A stretch of DNA of 64,000 bases from Variovorax sp. S12S4 (GCF_023195515.1 NZ_JALPKR020000002.1:4193001-4257000), one strand, 5' to 3'. Counted from the stretch's first letter, positions 36,698 through 45,915 are shown. Numbers and translations: made by a program. Notes: a model not told the origin generated them from the letters alone.

Positions 36698-37498
36698 CTA
36701 GCGCACGTTCGCGCCCTTCTTCGGAGCAGTGTGCGCCGCAAAGCCTGATTCACCCGGCGCGATCTCGTCGCGCAGCGTGAGCGCCGGAATGTCGTAGTCG
36801 CCGAAGTTCTGCGGACGGAACGGAATCGGGTCCGTCGTCCACAGCGTGTTGAGGCGGTGGCCGAGTTCTTCGGTGATTCTTGCGTAGGCGCCTGCATCCA
36901 CCTTGCCGGTGCGGTAGACCACGTAGGGCGGCAGCACCTCGAAGCCGGGGTAGTAGAGCACCCCGTGGTGAATGGGAAACAGCAGGTCGTCCATTGGTCC
37001 GTTGATGCCTCTGGCGCTGTAGTGCGAAGCCCAGCCACCGGTGCTGACCACCAGCATGGCTCGCTTGCCGCTCATCACGCCTTGGCCGAAGCGGTCGCCC
37101 CAGTGCGAGTCGGAGTGCTCGCCAACGCCGTAGGCAAAGCCGTAGGCATAGACGCGGTCGATCCAGCCCTTGAGGATGGCCGGCATCGTGTACCACCACA
37201 GTGGAAACTGGAAGATCACCGCGTCGGCCCACAGCAGCTTGGCCTGCTCGGCCGCGACCTCGTCGCGCTGGGTGCCGGCCTCGAATGCGCGCAACGAGTC
37301 GGTCACCGGGTCGAAGTGCGCGCCGGGCTCGATGTGCGGGAAGTCGTCCGCGTCGAGCGTGGCCTTCCATCGCATGGCGTAAAGGTCGGACACGCGCACT
37401 TCGTGTCCGGATTGCACGAGGCGCTCCACCATGAACTGCTTGAGCGATCCGTTGAGGGAGCGGGGCTCGGGGTGGGCATGAACAAGAAGAATTTTCAC
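36698..37498 (-). CDS. NAD(P)H:quinone oxidoreductase-like flavodoxin-fold protein
   Basis: 266 residues of the MdaB/NQO1-type flavodoxin-fold family. N-terminal KILLVHAHPEPRSLNGSLKQF gives the FMN/FAD phosphate loop, then FQFPLWWYTMPAILKGWIDRVYAYGFAYG and VVSTGGWASHYSARGINGP. Likely a cytosolic flavin reductase of quinones. I chose the GTG at 37498, which starts right at the first beta strand; an ATG at 37528 would add ten residues, and neither has a clear ribosome site. Divergent from the LysR gene, which probably controls it. Confidence 0.84.
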   Translation of the reverse strand: MKILLVHAHPEPRSLNGSLKQFMVERLVQSGHEVRVSDLYAMRWKATLDADDFPHIEPGAHFDPVTDSLRAFEAGTQRDEVAAEQAKLLWADAVIFQFPLWWYTMPAILKGWIDRVYAYGFAYGVGEHSDSHWGDRFGQGVMSGKRAMLVVSTGGWASHYSARGINGPMDDLLFPIHHGVLYYPGFEVLPPYVVYRTGKVDAGAYARITEELGHRLNTLWTTDPIPFRPQNFGDYDIPALTLRDEIAPGESGFAAHTAPKKGANVR

Positions 37499-37560
37499 GG
37501 CTGCATGTTGCGTTGAATGACGATGCATGCAGGTTAGGTACAGCCGAGCTATATTGGAAA

Positions 37561-37570
37561 TGAATATTCA
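37561..37570. promoter_or_regulatory. Palindrome in the LysR/oxidoreductase spacer
   Basis: TGAATATTCA is a perfect ten-base palindrome inside an AT-rich patch (37545-37577) of the divergent spacer, of the kind LysR proteins bind. Its position just ahead of the regulator gene supports autoregulation, but this is only a pattern match. Confidence 0.35.
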
Positions 37571-37587
37571 AAATTCCAGGAATAGCG

Positions 37588-38480
37588 TTGAACAATTTCA
37601 ATCGGCTCGACCTCAACCTTCTGCTCACGCTCGATGTGCTGCTGGCAGAGCGCAGCGTCACCCGCGCAGCCGAGCGCCTTAACCTTTCGCAGCCCTCGGT
37701 AAGCGTGCAGCTCGCCAAGCTGCGCGAGGTGTTCGGCGACCCGCTGCTGGTGCCCGCGCAACGCGGCATGCGGCCGACCGCCCGCGCCGATGAATTGCGC
37801 GAGCCGCTGCGTGCAGCGCTGGAGTCGCTGGGCCGCGCCGTGGCGCCTACCGGACCTTTCGACCCCGCCGAGGCCACCACCACCTGGCGCGTGGCCGCAG
37901 CCGACTATGCCGAGTCGGCGATTCTTCTGCCTACGCTTGCCGGGCTGCGCGCGGCAGCGCCGAACACCCGCCTGGCCGTGGTGGAGGCGGTGCCTTCGCG
38001 CATGCCCCGGCAGCTGGAGCAGGGAGAGATCGACCTGTTCTTTCATACCAGCGTGGGTGCGCCCCCGGGCTGCACCGGCGGGTGCTGTTCCACGAGCGCT
38101 ATGTGCTTGCCGGGCGCACAGGCCATCCGCGCCTGAAGCGCCGGCCCACACTGGCGCAGTTCTGCGCGCTGGAGCACGTGGTGGTGTCGCAGGGCGGCGG
38201 CGGCTTTATCGGGCCCACGGACGAGGCGCTCGCGAAGAAAGGGCTCGAGCGCCGCGTGGCATTGTCGGTGCCGCACTTCCTTTTCATGATGTCGGTGCTG
38301 GCCAGTACCGACATGGTCGCGATGCTGCCCGAGCGGCTGGCGCGCGGCGCGCCGGGGCTTCGCGTGGTCGATGCGCCGCTGGAGGTGCCGGGCTACGAAA
38401 TGGCCATGCTGTGGCATGAGCGACGGCACCGCGACCCGGCGCACCGATGGCTGCGGGAGCGGATTGCCGAAAGCCTGTGA
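37588..38480 (+). pseudogene. LysR-family regulator with one frameshift
   Basis: The first part (from TTG 37588) has a LysR winged helix: FNRLDLNLLLTLDVLLAERSVTRAAERLNLSQPSVSVQLAKLREVFGDPLLV, then the start of the effector domain. The frame breaks at the C5 run 38062-38066 and continues one frame back as HRRVLFHERYVLAGRTGHPRL to the end AHRWLRERIAESL. Adding one C joins both parts into an ordinary LysR protein of about 297 residues. Divergent from the quinone oxidoreductase-like gene. An assembly error is the likelier reading. Confidence 0.82.
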
Positions 38481-38502
38481 ACGGCAACCGCTTGCAGAAA
38501 AA

Positions 38503-38856
38503 CTACTTTCGCAGAATTTTCTCCATTGCCTTGCCTTTGGCGAGCTCATCGATCAGCTTGTCCAGATGCCTGACCTTCTGCATCAGCGGATCGTCGATGT
38601 CTTCCACGCGAACCCCGCAGACCACGCCCTTGATGAGCGAGCTGTTCGGATGAATGGCCGGAGCTTGGGCGAAGAAGGTCTCGAAGTTGTTCGCCTGTTC
38701 GATTTGCCGCTGCAGCCCGGGCATGTCATAGCCCGTCAGCCAGCAAATGATCTGATCGACTTCTTCCTTCGTCCGTCCTTTGCGTTCGGCCTTTTGAACG
38801 TACAAGGGATAGACCTTCGCAAAGGCCATCGTGGAGAACGACTGCCGGGCTGCCAT
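38503..38856 (-). CDS. DUF2200-family protein
   Basis: 117 residues: [38 protein letters not shown], then [57 protein letters not shown]. These are the DUF2200 hallmarks ([29 protein letters not shown]). Function unknown. It starts eight bases after the stop of the SRPBCC gene, so the two form an operon. Confidence 0.85.
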   Translation of the reverse strand: MAARQSFSTMAFAKVYPLYVQKAERKGRTKEEVDQIICWLTGYDMPGLQRQIEQANNFETFFAQAPAIHPNSSLIKGVVCGVRVEDIDDPLMQKVRHLDKLIDELAKGKAMEKILRK

Positions 38857-38864
38857 CGTTTGTC

Positions 38865-39311
38865 TCAACCCGCAATCTCGGGCTCGACCAGCTGAGCCAG
38901 TGCAACCAGCGATTCCTGCCAGCCCAGGTAGCACATCTCGGCAGGAATCACGTCGGGAATGCCTTCCTGCACGATGGAGATTTCGGTGCCGCAAGACACA
39001 CGCGTCAGCGTGACGCTGGTCTTCATGGTGCCCGGCAGGTTGGGGTCATCGAAGGCCGCATCGTAGGCAATGCGCTCGCCGGGTACGAGCTCGAGGTATT
39101 TGCCGCCGAACGAGTGGCTGTGGCCGGTGCCAAAGTTGGTGAACGACATGCGCCAGGCGCCGCCGACCACCGGCTCCATGCTGTGGACCTTGCCGGTAAA
39201 ACCGAAGGGTGGCAGCCAGCGCTCGAAGGCGGCGGGCTCGGTAAAGGCGCGGTAGAGCCGGTCCGGCGGAGTGCGCAGTACGCGGTGCAGGCGAATGGTG
39301 TTGGTAGCCAT
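38865..39311 (-). CDS. SRPBCC/AHSA1-domain protein
   Basis: 148 residues with the START-like fold of the Aha1 C-terminal family: [53 protein letters not shown] and the end [27 protein letters not shown]. Such proteins bind hydrophobic ligands or act as polyketide-cyclase-like enzymes; no ligand can be named. It is the promoter-proximal partner of the DUF2200 gene. Confidence 0.85.
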   Translation of the reverse strand: MATNTIRLHRVLRTPPDRLYRAFTEPAAFERWLPPFGFTGKVHSMEPVVGGAWRMSFTNFGTGHSHSFGGKYLELVPGERIAYDAAFDDPNLPGTMKTSVTLTRVSCGTEISIVQEGIPDVIPAEMCYLGWQESLVALAQLVEPEIAG

Positions 39312-39451
39312 GGATGTGTTCTCCTGAAGTGCAGAGGACGACCCTCTACTGGCACGACGAACGAGCCGCCGGGAAATCGACACGACGCTCTGTTTTTTAG
39401 ACCCGACCGGCGGCCGGCCGATAGTACCGATTCGAGCCCGCGTTGTGCCGG

Positions 39452-39946
39452 TCAGATCACAGGCACGCTGGTTTCCTTCAGCACGCGCAGCACGAAGTGC
39501 GACTTGCTGTGGCGTATGCCCGGAATCTTGTAGAGCTTTTCGCGCAGCAGCCGCTCGTAGTCGCGGGTGTCGCGCACCGCGATGCGGATGTAGTAGTCGT
39601 AGTCGCCCGAGACCAGGTAGGCCTCCTGGATCTCGGGGATGGTGGCGAGCGTGCGGCCGAAGTCGTACAGGGTTTCGTCGGTATGGCTTTCGAGTGTGAC
39701 CTGCACGATGACCGAGTCGTGATAGCCGAGCTTGGCCGGGTCGACGTCGATGGTGTAGCGCTTGATCACGCCAGTGGCTTCGAGCTTCTTGATGCGCGTC
39801 CAGCAGCTGGTGGGCGACAGGCCGACCTCGTTGCCGATTTCCTGCAGTGTCTTGCGGGAGTCGAGCAGCAACACGCGCAGGATCGCCAAATCGGTCTTGT
39901 CGAAAGATCCTTCTTCGTTATTGCCGGTTTGACGATTGGTTTTCAT
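39452..39946 (-). CDS. Lrp/AsnC-family regulator
   Basis: 164 residues. N-terminal HTH (DKTDLAILRVLLLDSRKTLQEIGNEVGLSPTSCWTRIKKLEATGVIKRYT) and C-terminal RAM/AsnC ligand-binding domain (VQVTLESHTDETLYDF, EAYLVSGDYDYYIRIAVRDTRDYERLL). Such regulators respond to amino acids. It is divergent from an acetolactate synthase gene with only 65 bases between starts, and a perfect palindrome lies in that spacer. Control of the acetolactate synthase by a branched-chain or other amino acid is a reasonable inference. Confidence 0.9.
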   Translation of the reverse strand: MKTNRQTGNNEEGSFDKTDLAILRVLLLDSRKTLQEIGNEVGLSPTSCWTRIKKLEATGVIKRYTIDVDPAKLGYHDSVIVQVTLESHTDETLYDFGRTLATIPEIQEAYLVSGDYDYYIRIAVRDTRDYERLLREKLYKIPGIRHSKSHFVLRVLKETSVPVI

Positions 39947-39973
39947 GAATTAAGCCGAATGAGCCAAAAGAAA

Positions 39974-39990
39974 GATGCAAATTCTGCATC
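39974..39990. promoter_or_regulatory. Candidate Lrp-type operator
   Basis: GATGCA-AATTC-TGCATC is a perfect 6+5+6 inverted repeat with an AT-rich centre, similar to Lrp/AsnC sites. It sits between the divergent lrp-like and acetolactate synthase genes, 22 bases from the latter's start. Confidence 0.6.
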
Positions 39991-40011
39991 AAAGCCGGAA
40001 GAATCGACGGC

Positions 40012-41793
40012 ATGCGACTGCTCGACCTTCCTTCCGCTTCTTCTCCACCCCTGCCGCCCGGCCCGGTTCCCCGCGTTCGCAACGGCGCCGAGGCCCTGCT
40101 CGACACGCTGGTCGAATGCGGCGTCGACACGCTTTTTGGCTACCCCGGCGGCGCTGCGCTGCCGCTCTATGACGCGCTTCATGGCGAGCCGCGGCTGCGC
40201 CATGTGCTGGTGCGGCACGAGCAGGCGGCGGTGCATGCGGCTGAAGGCTATGCGCGCACCACGGGGCGGGTGGGCGTGGTGCTCGTCACTTCGGGGCCCG
40301 GCGTGAGCAACACCATCAGCGGCTTGCTCGACGCCATCAGCGATTCGGTTCCGCTGCTGTGCATCAGCGGCCAGGTGGCAACCGGGGTGATCGGCACGCA
40401 GGCTTTCCAGGAGAGCGATGCGCTCGGTATGTCGCGCCCGGTGACCAAGTGGAACCAGCAGGTGCGCGAGCCTGACGAGGTGCCGGCGCTGGTGCGGCGT
40501 GCACTAGAAATCGCCGCATCGGGGCGGCCCGGGCCGGTGTTGCTCGACGTACCCAAGGACGTTCAGCTTGCGCGGCTGGGCCATGGCGCCGCACCCCGGC
40601 CGATGCGCGCATTGCGCACAGGGAGGGCGGCGCTGCCCCCACGCGCCATGCTGCAGCGCGCGGCCGACCTGATTTCAACGGCGCGCCGGCCGGTGCTCTA
40701 TGGCGGCGGCGGGTTGATCAACTCGGGCCCTGCCGCGTGCGAGGCCTTTGCACAGCTGGTGCACCGGCTGCACGCGCCTTGCACACTCACGCTCATGGGG
40801 CTCGGCGCCTTTCCTGCGTCGGACCCCAAGTTCATCGGCATGCTGGGCATGCACGGCACGCTTGAGGCCAATCTTGCAATGCATGAGGCCGACCTGGTGG
40901 TGTGCGTAGGTGCGCGCTTCGACGACCGCGTGACCGGCAAGCTCGATGAGTTCTGCCCGCAGGCGCGCAAGATCCATATCGACATCGACCCGGGCAGCAT
41001 CAACAAGGTGGTGAAGGTCGACGTGCCGATGGTGGGCGATTGCGGCGCCATCGTCGATGCCCTGCTTTCAATGCAGCCCGCCGAAAGCTTTGCGCCGGAG
41101 CGGCTCGCGCCCTGGTGGCAGCGCATCGAGCGCTGGCGTGCGGAAGATTGCCTCGGCTTCGAGCCGCGAAGCGATGCAATCTTGCCTCAGCAACTGATGG
41201 CGTCGCTGCAGCAGGCCATCGACGGGCGAGACGCGATCGTGTCGACCGACGTGGGCCAGCACCAGATGTGGGCTGCGCAATATCTGCGCTTCGAGCGGCC
41301 GCGCCGCTGGCTTACCTCGGGCGGTGCCGGCACCATGGGCTACGGACTGCCGGCGGCCATTGGCGCGCAGGTGGCGCACCCGGAGGCGCTGGTCGTGTGC
41401 GTGAGCGGAGATGCCTCGGTGCTCATGAACATCCAGGAGCTTTCAACCGCCGTGCAGCACCGCACGCCGGTAAAGCTGGTGCTGTGCAACAACGGCTACA
41501 TGGGCATGGTGCGCCAGTGGCAGGAGCTCAACCACGGCAACCGGCTGAGCCACAGCTGGAACGAGGCGCTGCCCGATTTCGTGGCGCTGGCCAAGGCCTT
41601 CGGTTGGGGCGCACGGCGGGTGTCGGACCCTGCCGAGCTCCAGGCCGCGCTGAATGAATGCCTTGAGAGCGACGGTCCATTCTTTCTCGACGTGCAGGTC
41701 GCGCCGCAGGAGAACTGCTTTCCGATGATGCCTTCGGGGCACGGGCATCACCGCGTCATGCTTGGGAAAGACCGCTGGTTCGAGGAGCGCTGA
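40012..41793 (+). CDS. Acetolactate synthase large subunit-like TPP enzyme
   Basis: 593 residues with the three-domain layout of AHAS. N-terminal TPP-binding half: [16 protein letters not shown] and catalytic Glu in [33 protein letters not shown]-type middle domain: [16 protein letters not shown]-terminal pyrophosphate half: [42 protein letters not shown]. It would condense pyruvate with pyruvate or 2-ketobutyrate. No small regulatory subunit gene (ilvH) follows, which favours a dedicated or catabolic enzyme, or a second isozyme. Divergent from an Lrp-type regulator. Confidence 0.85.
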   Translation: MRLLDLPSASSPPLPPGPVPRVRNGAEALLDTLVECGVDTLFGYPGGAALPLYDALHGEPRLRHVLVRHEQAAVHAAEGYARTTGRVGVVLVTSGPGVSNTISGLLDAISDSVPLLCISGQVATGVIGTQAFQESDALGMSRPVTKWNQQVREPDEVPALVRRALEIAASGRPGPVLLDVPKDVQLARLGHGAAPRPMRALRTGRAALPPRAMLQRAADLISTARRPVLYGGGGLINSGPAACEAFAQLVHRLHAPCTLTLMGLGAFPASDPKFIGMLGMHGTLEANLAMHEADLVVCVGARFDDRVTGKLDEFCPQARKIHIDIDPGSINKVVKVDVPMVGDCGAIVDALLSMQPAESFAPERLAPWWQRIERWRAEDCLGFEPRSDAILPQQLMASLQQAIDGRDAIVSTDVGQHQMWAAQYLRFERPRRWLTSGGAGTMGYGLPAAIGAQVAHPEALVVCVSGDASVLMNIQELSTAVQHRTPVKLVLCNNGYMGMVRQWQELNHGNRLSHSWNEALPDFVALAKAFGWGARRVSDPAELQAALNECLESDGPFFLDVQVAPQENCFPMMPSGHGHHRVMLGKDRWFEER

Positions 41794-41849
41794 GCGGCCA
41801 TGATGCACGAGGTACGCGCAGTGATCGCCCGGTCTGCAGACTTCCGTCT

Positions 41850-43577
41850 TCAGGAGTGGCCGTCTACCCGCATCTGAAAGAGGAAGTAGGGCGGAATGCA
41901 TGCGCCGCGACCTTCGGATTGGCCTTCTGCCTGCGCGCAGATGAAGTCGTCGCGGCAGGGTTGCTGCGCCGAGCAGCTTCGCAGGTTGCCGGGCCGCGTG
42001 TGCTTGCTCAGGCATTCGCCAAATGGTTTGTTCGCGGCCAGGCACTGGTTGAAGTCGCTCAAGATCGCGATGCCGCCGCAGGTGCCGTTCTTGTCACGCG
42101 GGTCGCACGGTCCGGAGCACATGCCGCCCGGAAAACCGACCGAGGTTTTCTCGCAGACGGAAAGGGCGCCTTCGCAGGCGATGCGCGGCAGTTTCTCTGC
42201 GCGATCGAGCCAGGGATTGGCCGACTGTGTGATGCGGGTGGGTTCGCAACTTGCGCCGACTGTTGCTTCTTTCACCGTGCCGTTCGCGTCGTCTGGTTCG
42301 GCCAGCGGGCGGAAAGGATCGGGCTGAGGTGTCGACAGGGCCGCATGCACATAGCGGCCGCGCCGCAAAAGTTCGTCTTGCAGGTGTGGCGAGTGCGGCA
42401 GTGCAAGCGCATTGCCCGCTGTGAAGGTGCGCGATGCGCCGCGCCGGTCGATGCCCAGCAGGTGAAAGCCCGCGACCGCGCGGCTCTGGTGGCAGCCCGC
42501 GCAGCTGAGATCGTCGAGCCGGCGCAGTATCGCCTGCGGCGATTGAAGCGTGCGGCTGCCGGGCACGGGTTGCCATTCGCCGGACGGAAAGACTTGGGCA
42601 AAGGGCCGATTTGCCAGCCGTTCAAGGCCGCGAGGTGCTACGGAGACGGATTCAGTCGCCAGGAACTTCTCGGGCAACTGCAGCGTGGCTTCATCCAGCG
42701 CGCGCATGTTGGCAGGCTGCTGCAGCCACTGCCGCAGCTCGTTGCGCAACGGAGCGTTGGCCTTGAGTCGTGCGACGTCGGGCGTGTTTTCGAGCGGCGC
42801 TACGTCGAAGCGTTGTGCGCCTGCGTTCCAGCGGAAGGCGCGCAGCATGTATTCCGCGTGGCCACCCAAGTCGGGCCTAACCGCGGAGGGCCAGCGCACG
42901 CTCTGCAGGTTGGTGGTGATCTGCGCAATGCGCGCGGTCGCCAGGCGCTCCGGCGCAAGCGGACCGTCGGGCGACACCAGCCAGCGGCCGAGCGCTTCGT
43001 CAGTCATCGAAGTCTTCGGCGGTTGCCAGCGCCGCACGGCGCGCGCGCAACTACCGCCCGCATCGGGCGCATCGCCACGGAGTTCGACATTGACGGTCAT
43101 CGGCAGGCGGGACTGCATTGCGGGCGTGCGGTAGGCGAGCCGGTACACGAGCCGCGTCTCACCGCATGCGCCGCTCTGGAACGGCCGCCGGTCCATGCGG
43201 TTGGCGACGCCCACGAGTTCGAAAAACGCATCGGGGCTCGCGAGCCAGCGTGCGTCGAACAGCCGGTGCGGATAGCGCGAGATCCCGACACCGGCCTGCT
43301 TGTCGCTGCGCTGGATGCGCGTGAGGCTTTCGCTCAACGGGCGCGCGATGGATTGCCACGCCGGCGAAGCCATCAGCTTGTGGTTGGTGACGGTTCCGTC
43401 GCCTGACGCGGGCATTTCGCCGAACCATCGAGTGAAGCTGGCGCCTGATTTTTCGGCGGCCTGCAGGGTTGCCGGCGAGGTGACGAGAAGCAGAGGCTCA
43501 TTCGCCTTGGCAACGGGCATGCCGAAAGCCAGAGCCAGCGGGAGGACGGCAAGCAGTTTGTCTTTGAAGAGCGGCAC
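41850..43577 (-). CDS. Secreted protein with CxxCH heme motif and Cys-rich C-terminus, function unknown
   Basis: About 575 residues. A GTG at 43577 starts directly before a signal peptide (LFKDKLLAVLPLALAFGMPVAKA); an ATG at 43646 adds a basic, non-signal stretch. Around two-thirds along, RRLDDLSCAGCHQSRAVAGFHLLG has a CAGCH c-type heme site. The last 150 residues are cysteine-rich (CEPTR, CEGALSVCEKTSVGFPGGMCSGPCDPRDKNGTCGG, CLAANKPFGECLSKHTRPGNLRSCSAQQPCRDDFICAQ) and suggest disulfides in an exported domain. I recognise no family. A periplasmic redox or substrate-binding role is guesswork. Confidence 0.55.
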   Translation of the reverse strand: MPLFKDKLLAVLPLALAFGMPVAKANEPLLLVTSPATLQAAEKSGASFTRWFGEMPASGDGTVTNHKLMASPAWQSIARPLSESLTRIQRSDKQAGVGISRYPHRLFDARWLASPDAFFELVGVANRMDRRPFQSGACGETRLVYRLAYRTPAMQSRLPMTVNVELRGDAPDAGGSCARAVRRWQPPKTSMTDEALGRWLVSPDGPLAPERLATARIAQITTNLQSVRWPSAVRPDLGGHAEYMLRAFRWNAGAQRFDVAPLENTPDVARLKANAPLRNELRQWLQQPANMRALDEATLQLPEKFLATESVSVAPRGLERLANRPFAQVFPSGEWQPVPGSRTLQSPQAILRRLDDLSCAGCHQSRAVAGFHLLGIDRRGASRTFTAGNALALPHSPHLQDELLRRGRYVHAALSTPQPDPFRPLAEPDDANGTVKEATVGASCEPTRITQSANPWLDRAEKLPRIACEGALSVCEKTSVGFPGGMCSGPCDPRDKNGTCGGIAILSDFNQCLAANKPFGECLSKHTRPGNLRSCSAQQPCRDDFICAQAEGQSEGRGACIPPYFLFQMRVDGHS

Positions 43578-43696
43578 GCGGCCGATTGTGCCGCGCCGCT
43601 CACGCAAACCGACGGCCAAGCCGGCTCGAAGGCGCCGCCCGGCCATGCGAAGCTGATAATTCCGATTGTCATGAACAAGAGACCCAGGGAGATCGA

Positions 43697-44526
43697 ATGC
43701 GCCTGATCAAAAAGCTCAGCACTGGATGGTTGCTGGTTGCGTGTGTCGCCTCGTTCAACAGCTACGCCATGCCGAGCGCCCGCAAGGCGGACATGGACGC
43801 CGTTGTAAAGAACGCAGCCGAAGACGCCATGCGGCAGCACGGCATTCCCGGTCTGGCCATTGCGATTGCCGCGGGGGCGAGCAGTGGTTCTACAGCTACG
43901 GTGTGGCTTCCAAGAAGACGGAGCAAAAAATCACAGAAGACACGATCTTCGAAATCGGGTCGGTCAGCAAGACATTCACCGCCACGTTGGCAACCTACGC
44001 CCAGGCCAACGGCCAGCTTTCACTCACTGACAGCCCGGGCAAGTACTTGCCTCAGCTTCGAGGCACCAGCCTCGACAAGGTCACGCTGGTCAACCTGGGA
44101 ACTCACACCGCTGGAGGCTTTCCCCTGCAGGTTCCCGACGCCATCGGGAACACGGGGCAGCTGATGGACTATTTCAAGGCATGGCAGCCCGCGCATGTTG
44201 CAGGCACCGAGAGAAGCTATGCCAACCCCAGCATCGGAATGCTCGGTGTGGTCGTTGCAAAAAGCATGCAGATGCCCTTTGAAGAAGCGATGGAGCAGCA
44301 GCTTTTTCGCAGGCTTGGCATGTTCGACAGCTTCATCAATGTGCCAGCGGGCAAGATGCCGCTTTACGCCCAGGGCTATAACAGGAACGACGAGCCGGTC
44401 ATGCGCGGCAGCATTACCGGCAACGGACCTTACGAGGCTTTTGTGGAGTTCCCTGCCGGCAAGAACAACCCGCCGCACGTCCATACGCAAAGCCTGCCCA
44501 CCGTGGTACTGAGCGGCGTCTTCTAG
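43697..44526 (+). pseudogene. Class C beta-lactamase remnant fused to a cupin fragment
   Basis: Signal-bearing AmpC-like start (LSTGWLLVACVASFNSYA, HGIPGLAIAIAAG). One G is missing in the G5 run 43873-43877; after it the frame continues GEQWFYSYGVASKKTEQKITEDTIFEIGSVSKTF with the SVSK nucleophile motif, HTAGGFPLQVPD, and RSYANPSIGMLG with the YAN motif. After LYAQGYNRNDEPV, where AmpC needs about 170 more residues including KTG, the frame instead reads EAFVEFPAGKNNPPHVHTQSLPTVVLSGVF, a cupin-like histidine segment, and stops. The junction is near 44402. A 3'-truncated, recombined beta-lactamase gene; not expected to be active. Confidence 0.75.
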
Positions 44527-44582
44527 GCGAGGCGCAAGCCGACGTCGAAGCCTTCTTCGATCAGATCGACGACCGATCGAGT
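44523..44582 (-). pseudogene. Fragment of a LysR-type regulator
   Basis: On the minus strand the 20 codons ending at 44523 read RTRSVVDLIEEGFDVGLRLA, which matches the VDLIEEGFDVGLRL core of LysR effector domains. Nothing else of the gene remains on either side. A short scrap left by rearrangement. Confidence 0.5.
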
Positions 44583-44809
44583 TCGACCTGGCGATGGAGC
44601 TTTTTCGCAATATCGACAGGCCGCTGACCCGTGAGTGGCTTTGGTCCGCCGTGTGGGAGAGGGGGTTCGACCTGCAATCGAGATCGCTCGACACCAACAT
44701 GTCGTGCCTTCGCCGAAAGCTTGGCTTGCACACGGGCAAGCATGGGTTGAGCTTGCAGTCGATCTGGGGCACGGGTTACCAGTTGAGCCAGGCGGCCAGG
44801 GCGCTCTAG
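44576..44809 (+). pseudogene. C-terminal fragment of an OmpR/PhoB-type response regulator
   Basis: EFDLAMELFRNIDRPLTREWLWSAVWERGFDLQSRSLDTNMSCLRRKLGL, ending with LQSIWGTGYQLSQ. This is the winged-helix DNA-binding half (Trans_reg_C) of a two-component regulator: LxxxEFxLxxxLxxNxxRxLTRExLxxxVW, the SLDTNMSCLRRKL recognition helix and the GYQL wing. The receiver domain is absent. It directly abuts the LysR fragment. Confidence 0.7.
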
Positions 44810-44857
44810 CAGTCAGCCAAGCCGTTCGCGGCATGCATTGAAAGAGGGGAGGCAAAT

Positions 44858-45247
44858 ATGCTGAAAACTGAAGACGAGAAATTCAGCCGTCCGATGGATC
44901 TGCCGATCCTGATCGGCGAGGAATGCAAATATGTTCCGGTGATTGCCGCTTTTCGGTTCATGCCAAGCGACAACATCGACAACTGGCTCGTTTCCAACGG
45001 AAAGCCGCGCAGCGACCGCGACCTGGCGGCCGAGGTTCTGCTTGAAGTCCGGGGCTTGCCAAGTGCCGATGGACGCCTGCAAGGGCGCCACTACAGCGTG
45101 CTCCAGGTACTTGAATTCGAGCGTGCCGCGGCGCTGGTCGTTTCGATGTTCCTGTCGGAACTGCCGCGACCCGAAGGCCGGCCCAGGGCCGAACCCGAGC
45201 GGTTTCGCAGCCGTTCGAGCCGGCGCTACAGCACGGGTTTGCGGTGA
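44858..45247 (+). CDS. Hypothetical protein
   Basis: 129 residues, unrecognised. No signal peptide or membrane segment. An ordered N-terminal part (RPMDLPILIGEECKYVPVIAAFRFMPSDNIDNWLVSNGKPRSDRDLAAEVLLEV) is followed by a basic, disordered-looking tail (RPEGRPRAEPERFRSRSSRRYS). GAGGGGAGG lies about 9 bases before the ATG, which supports translation. It lies between gene fragments and small orphan genes. Confidence 0.5.
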   Translation: MLKTEDEKFSRPMDLPILIGEECKYVPVIAAFRFMPSDNIDNWLVSNGKPRSDRDLAAEVLLEVRGLPSADGRLQGRHYSVLQVLEFERAAALVVSMFLSELPRPEGRPRAEPERFRSRSSRRYSTGLR

Positions 45248-45384
45248 ACGCTGATGAAAGCGCGTCTGTAGCTGCCAGTGTGCGAAATGACCGATTTCCG
45301 GCTTCTTCCAATTCGTACGCGGTACGCGTTTTCGTTCGGGACAGCGTTGCTCTCCAGATCGAACGCCCATCCCAACGAAACGCC

Positions 45385-45594
45385 ATGAAAAGTCTGGTCC
45401 ACACTTCAAGAACCGCTCGCCGGCAAAAGCCTGCTGAAACCCGCTCGCTGTGGGCCAGCATCTCGCGCAGCCTTGCAAGGCTCAACGGAACGCGGCGCAC
45501 GAACGAAGAGCGCGTGCTCGAGCGAATGCAGCAATTGGAGCGGTTGGATCGGATGGATTTCGACCAGCGCGTGCGCGAAACGGGCGAGTGGTGA
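45385..45594 (+). CDS. Hypothetical small basic protein
   Basis: 69 residues, Arg-rich, with helix-forming C-terminus (TNEERVLERMQQLERLDRMDFDQRVRETGEW). Its stop overlaps the GTG start of the next gene (GTGA), which supports both being real and co-translated. No family recognised. Confidence 0.4.
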   Translation: MKSLVHTSRTARRQKPAETRSLWASISRSLARLNGTRRTNEERVLERMQQLERLDRMDFDQRVRETGEW

Positions 45595-45797
45595 ACCAAC
45601 TTTCGTCGTTGTGGCGCGGAAATATCGACGCGATTCCGTTCTTTCGCACCTGGCGAACAACCCTTGCGGGTGTGCTGATCGGCTTTCTGGCCGGCCAAGC
45701 CATAGCTCTGACGTGGCTTGCCAAGTCCCCGGCACCGCGAAATGCTGCGGCGCAATGCGTCAAATTGGCTTCGCAAGAGGCGAAAAGCAACTGCTGA
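45591..45797 (+). CDS. Hypothetical small membrane protein
   Basis: 68 residues from GTG 45591, with one transmembrane helix (TTLAGVLIGFLAGQAIALTWLA) and two cysteines near the C-terminus. Overlaps the preceding 69-residue gene by four bases. A two-gene unit of soluble and single-span small proteins; role unknown. Confidence 0.4.
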   Translation: MNQLSSLWRGNIDAIPFFRTWRTTLAGVLIGFLAGQAIALTWLAKSPAPRNAAAQCVKLASQEAKSNC

Positions 45798-45915
45798 AGC
45801 CGCCAGACGGCTGGGAAGTCCCGCGCGGCTCTATAGATTAGATGCACGGGATCAGAAGATGCCCGGATTGCAAACTGTTAACAGTTGCCAAATAATCCCG
45901 CAGGCCCAAGCCACC

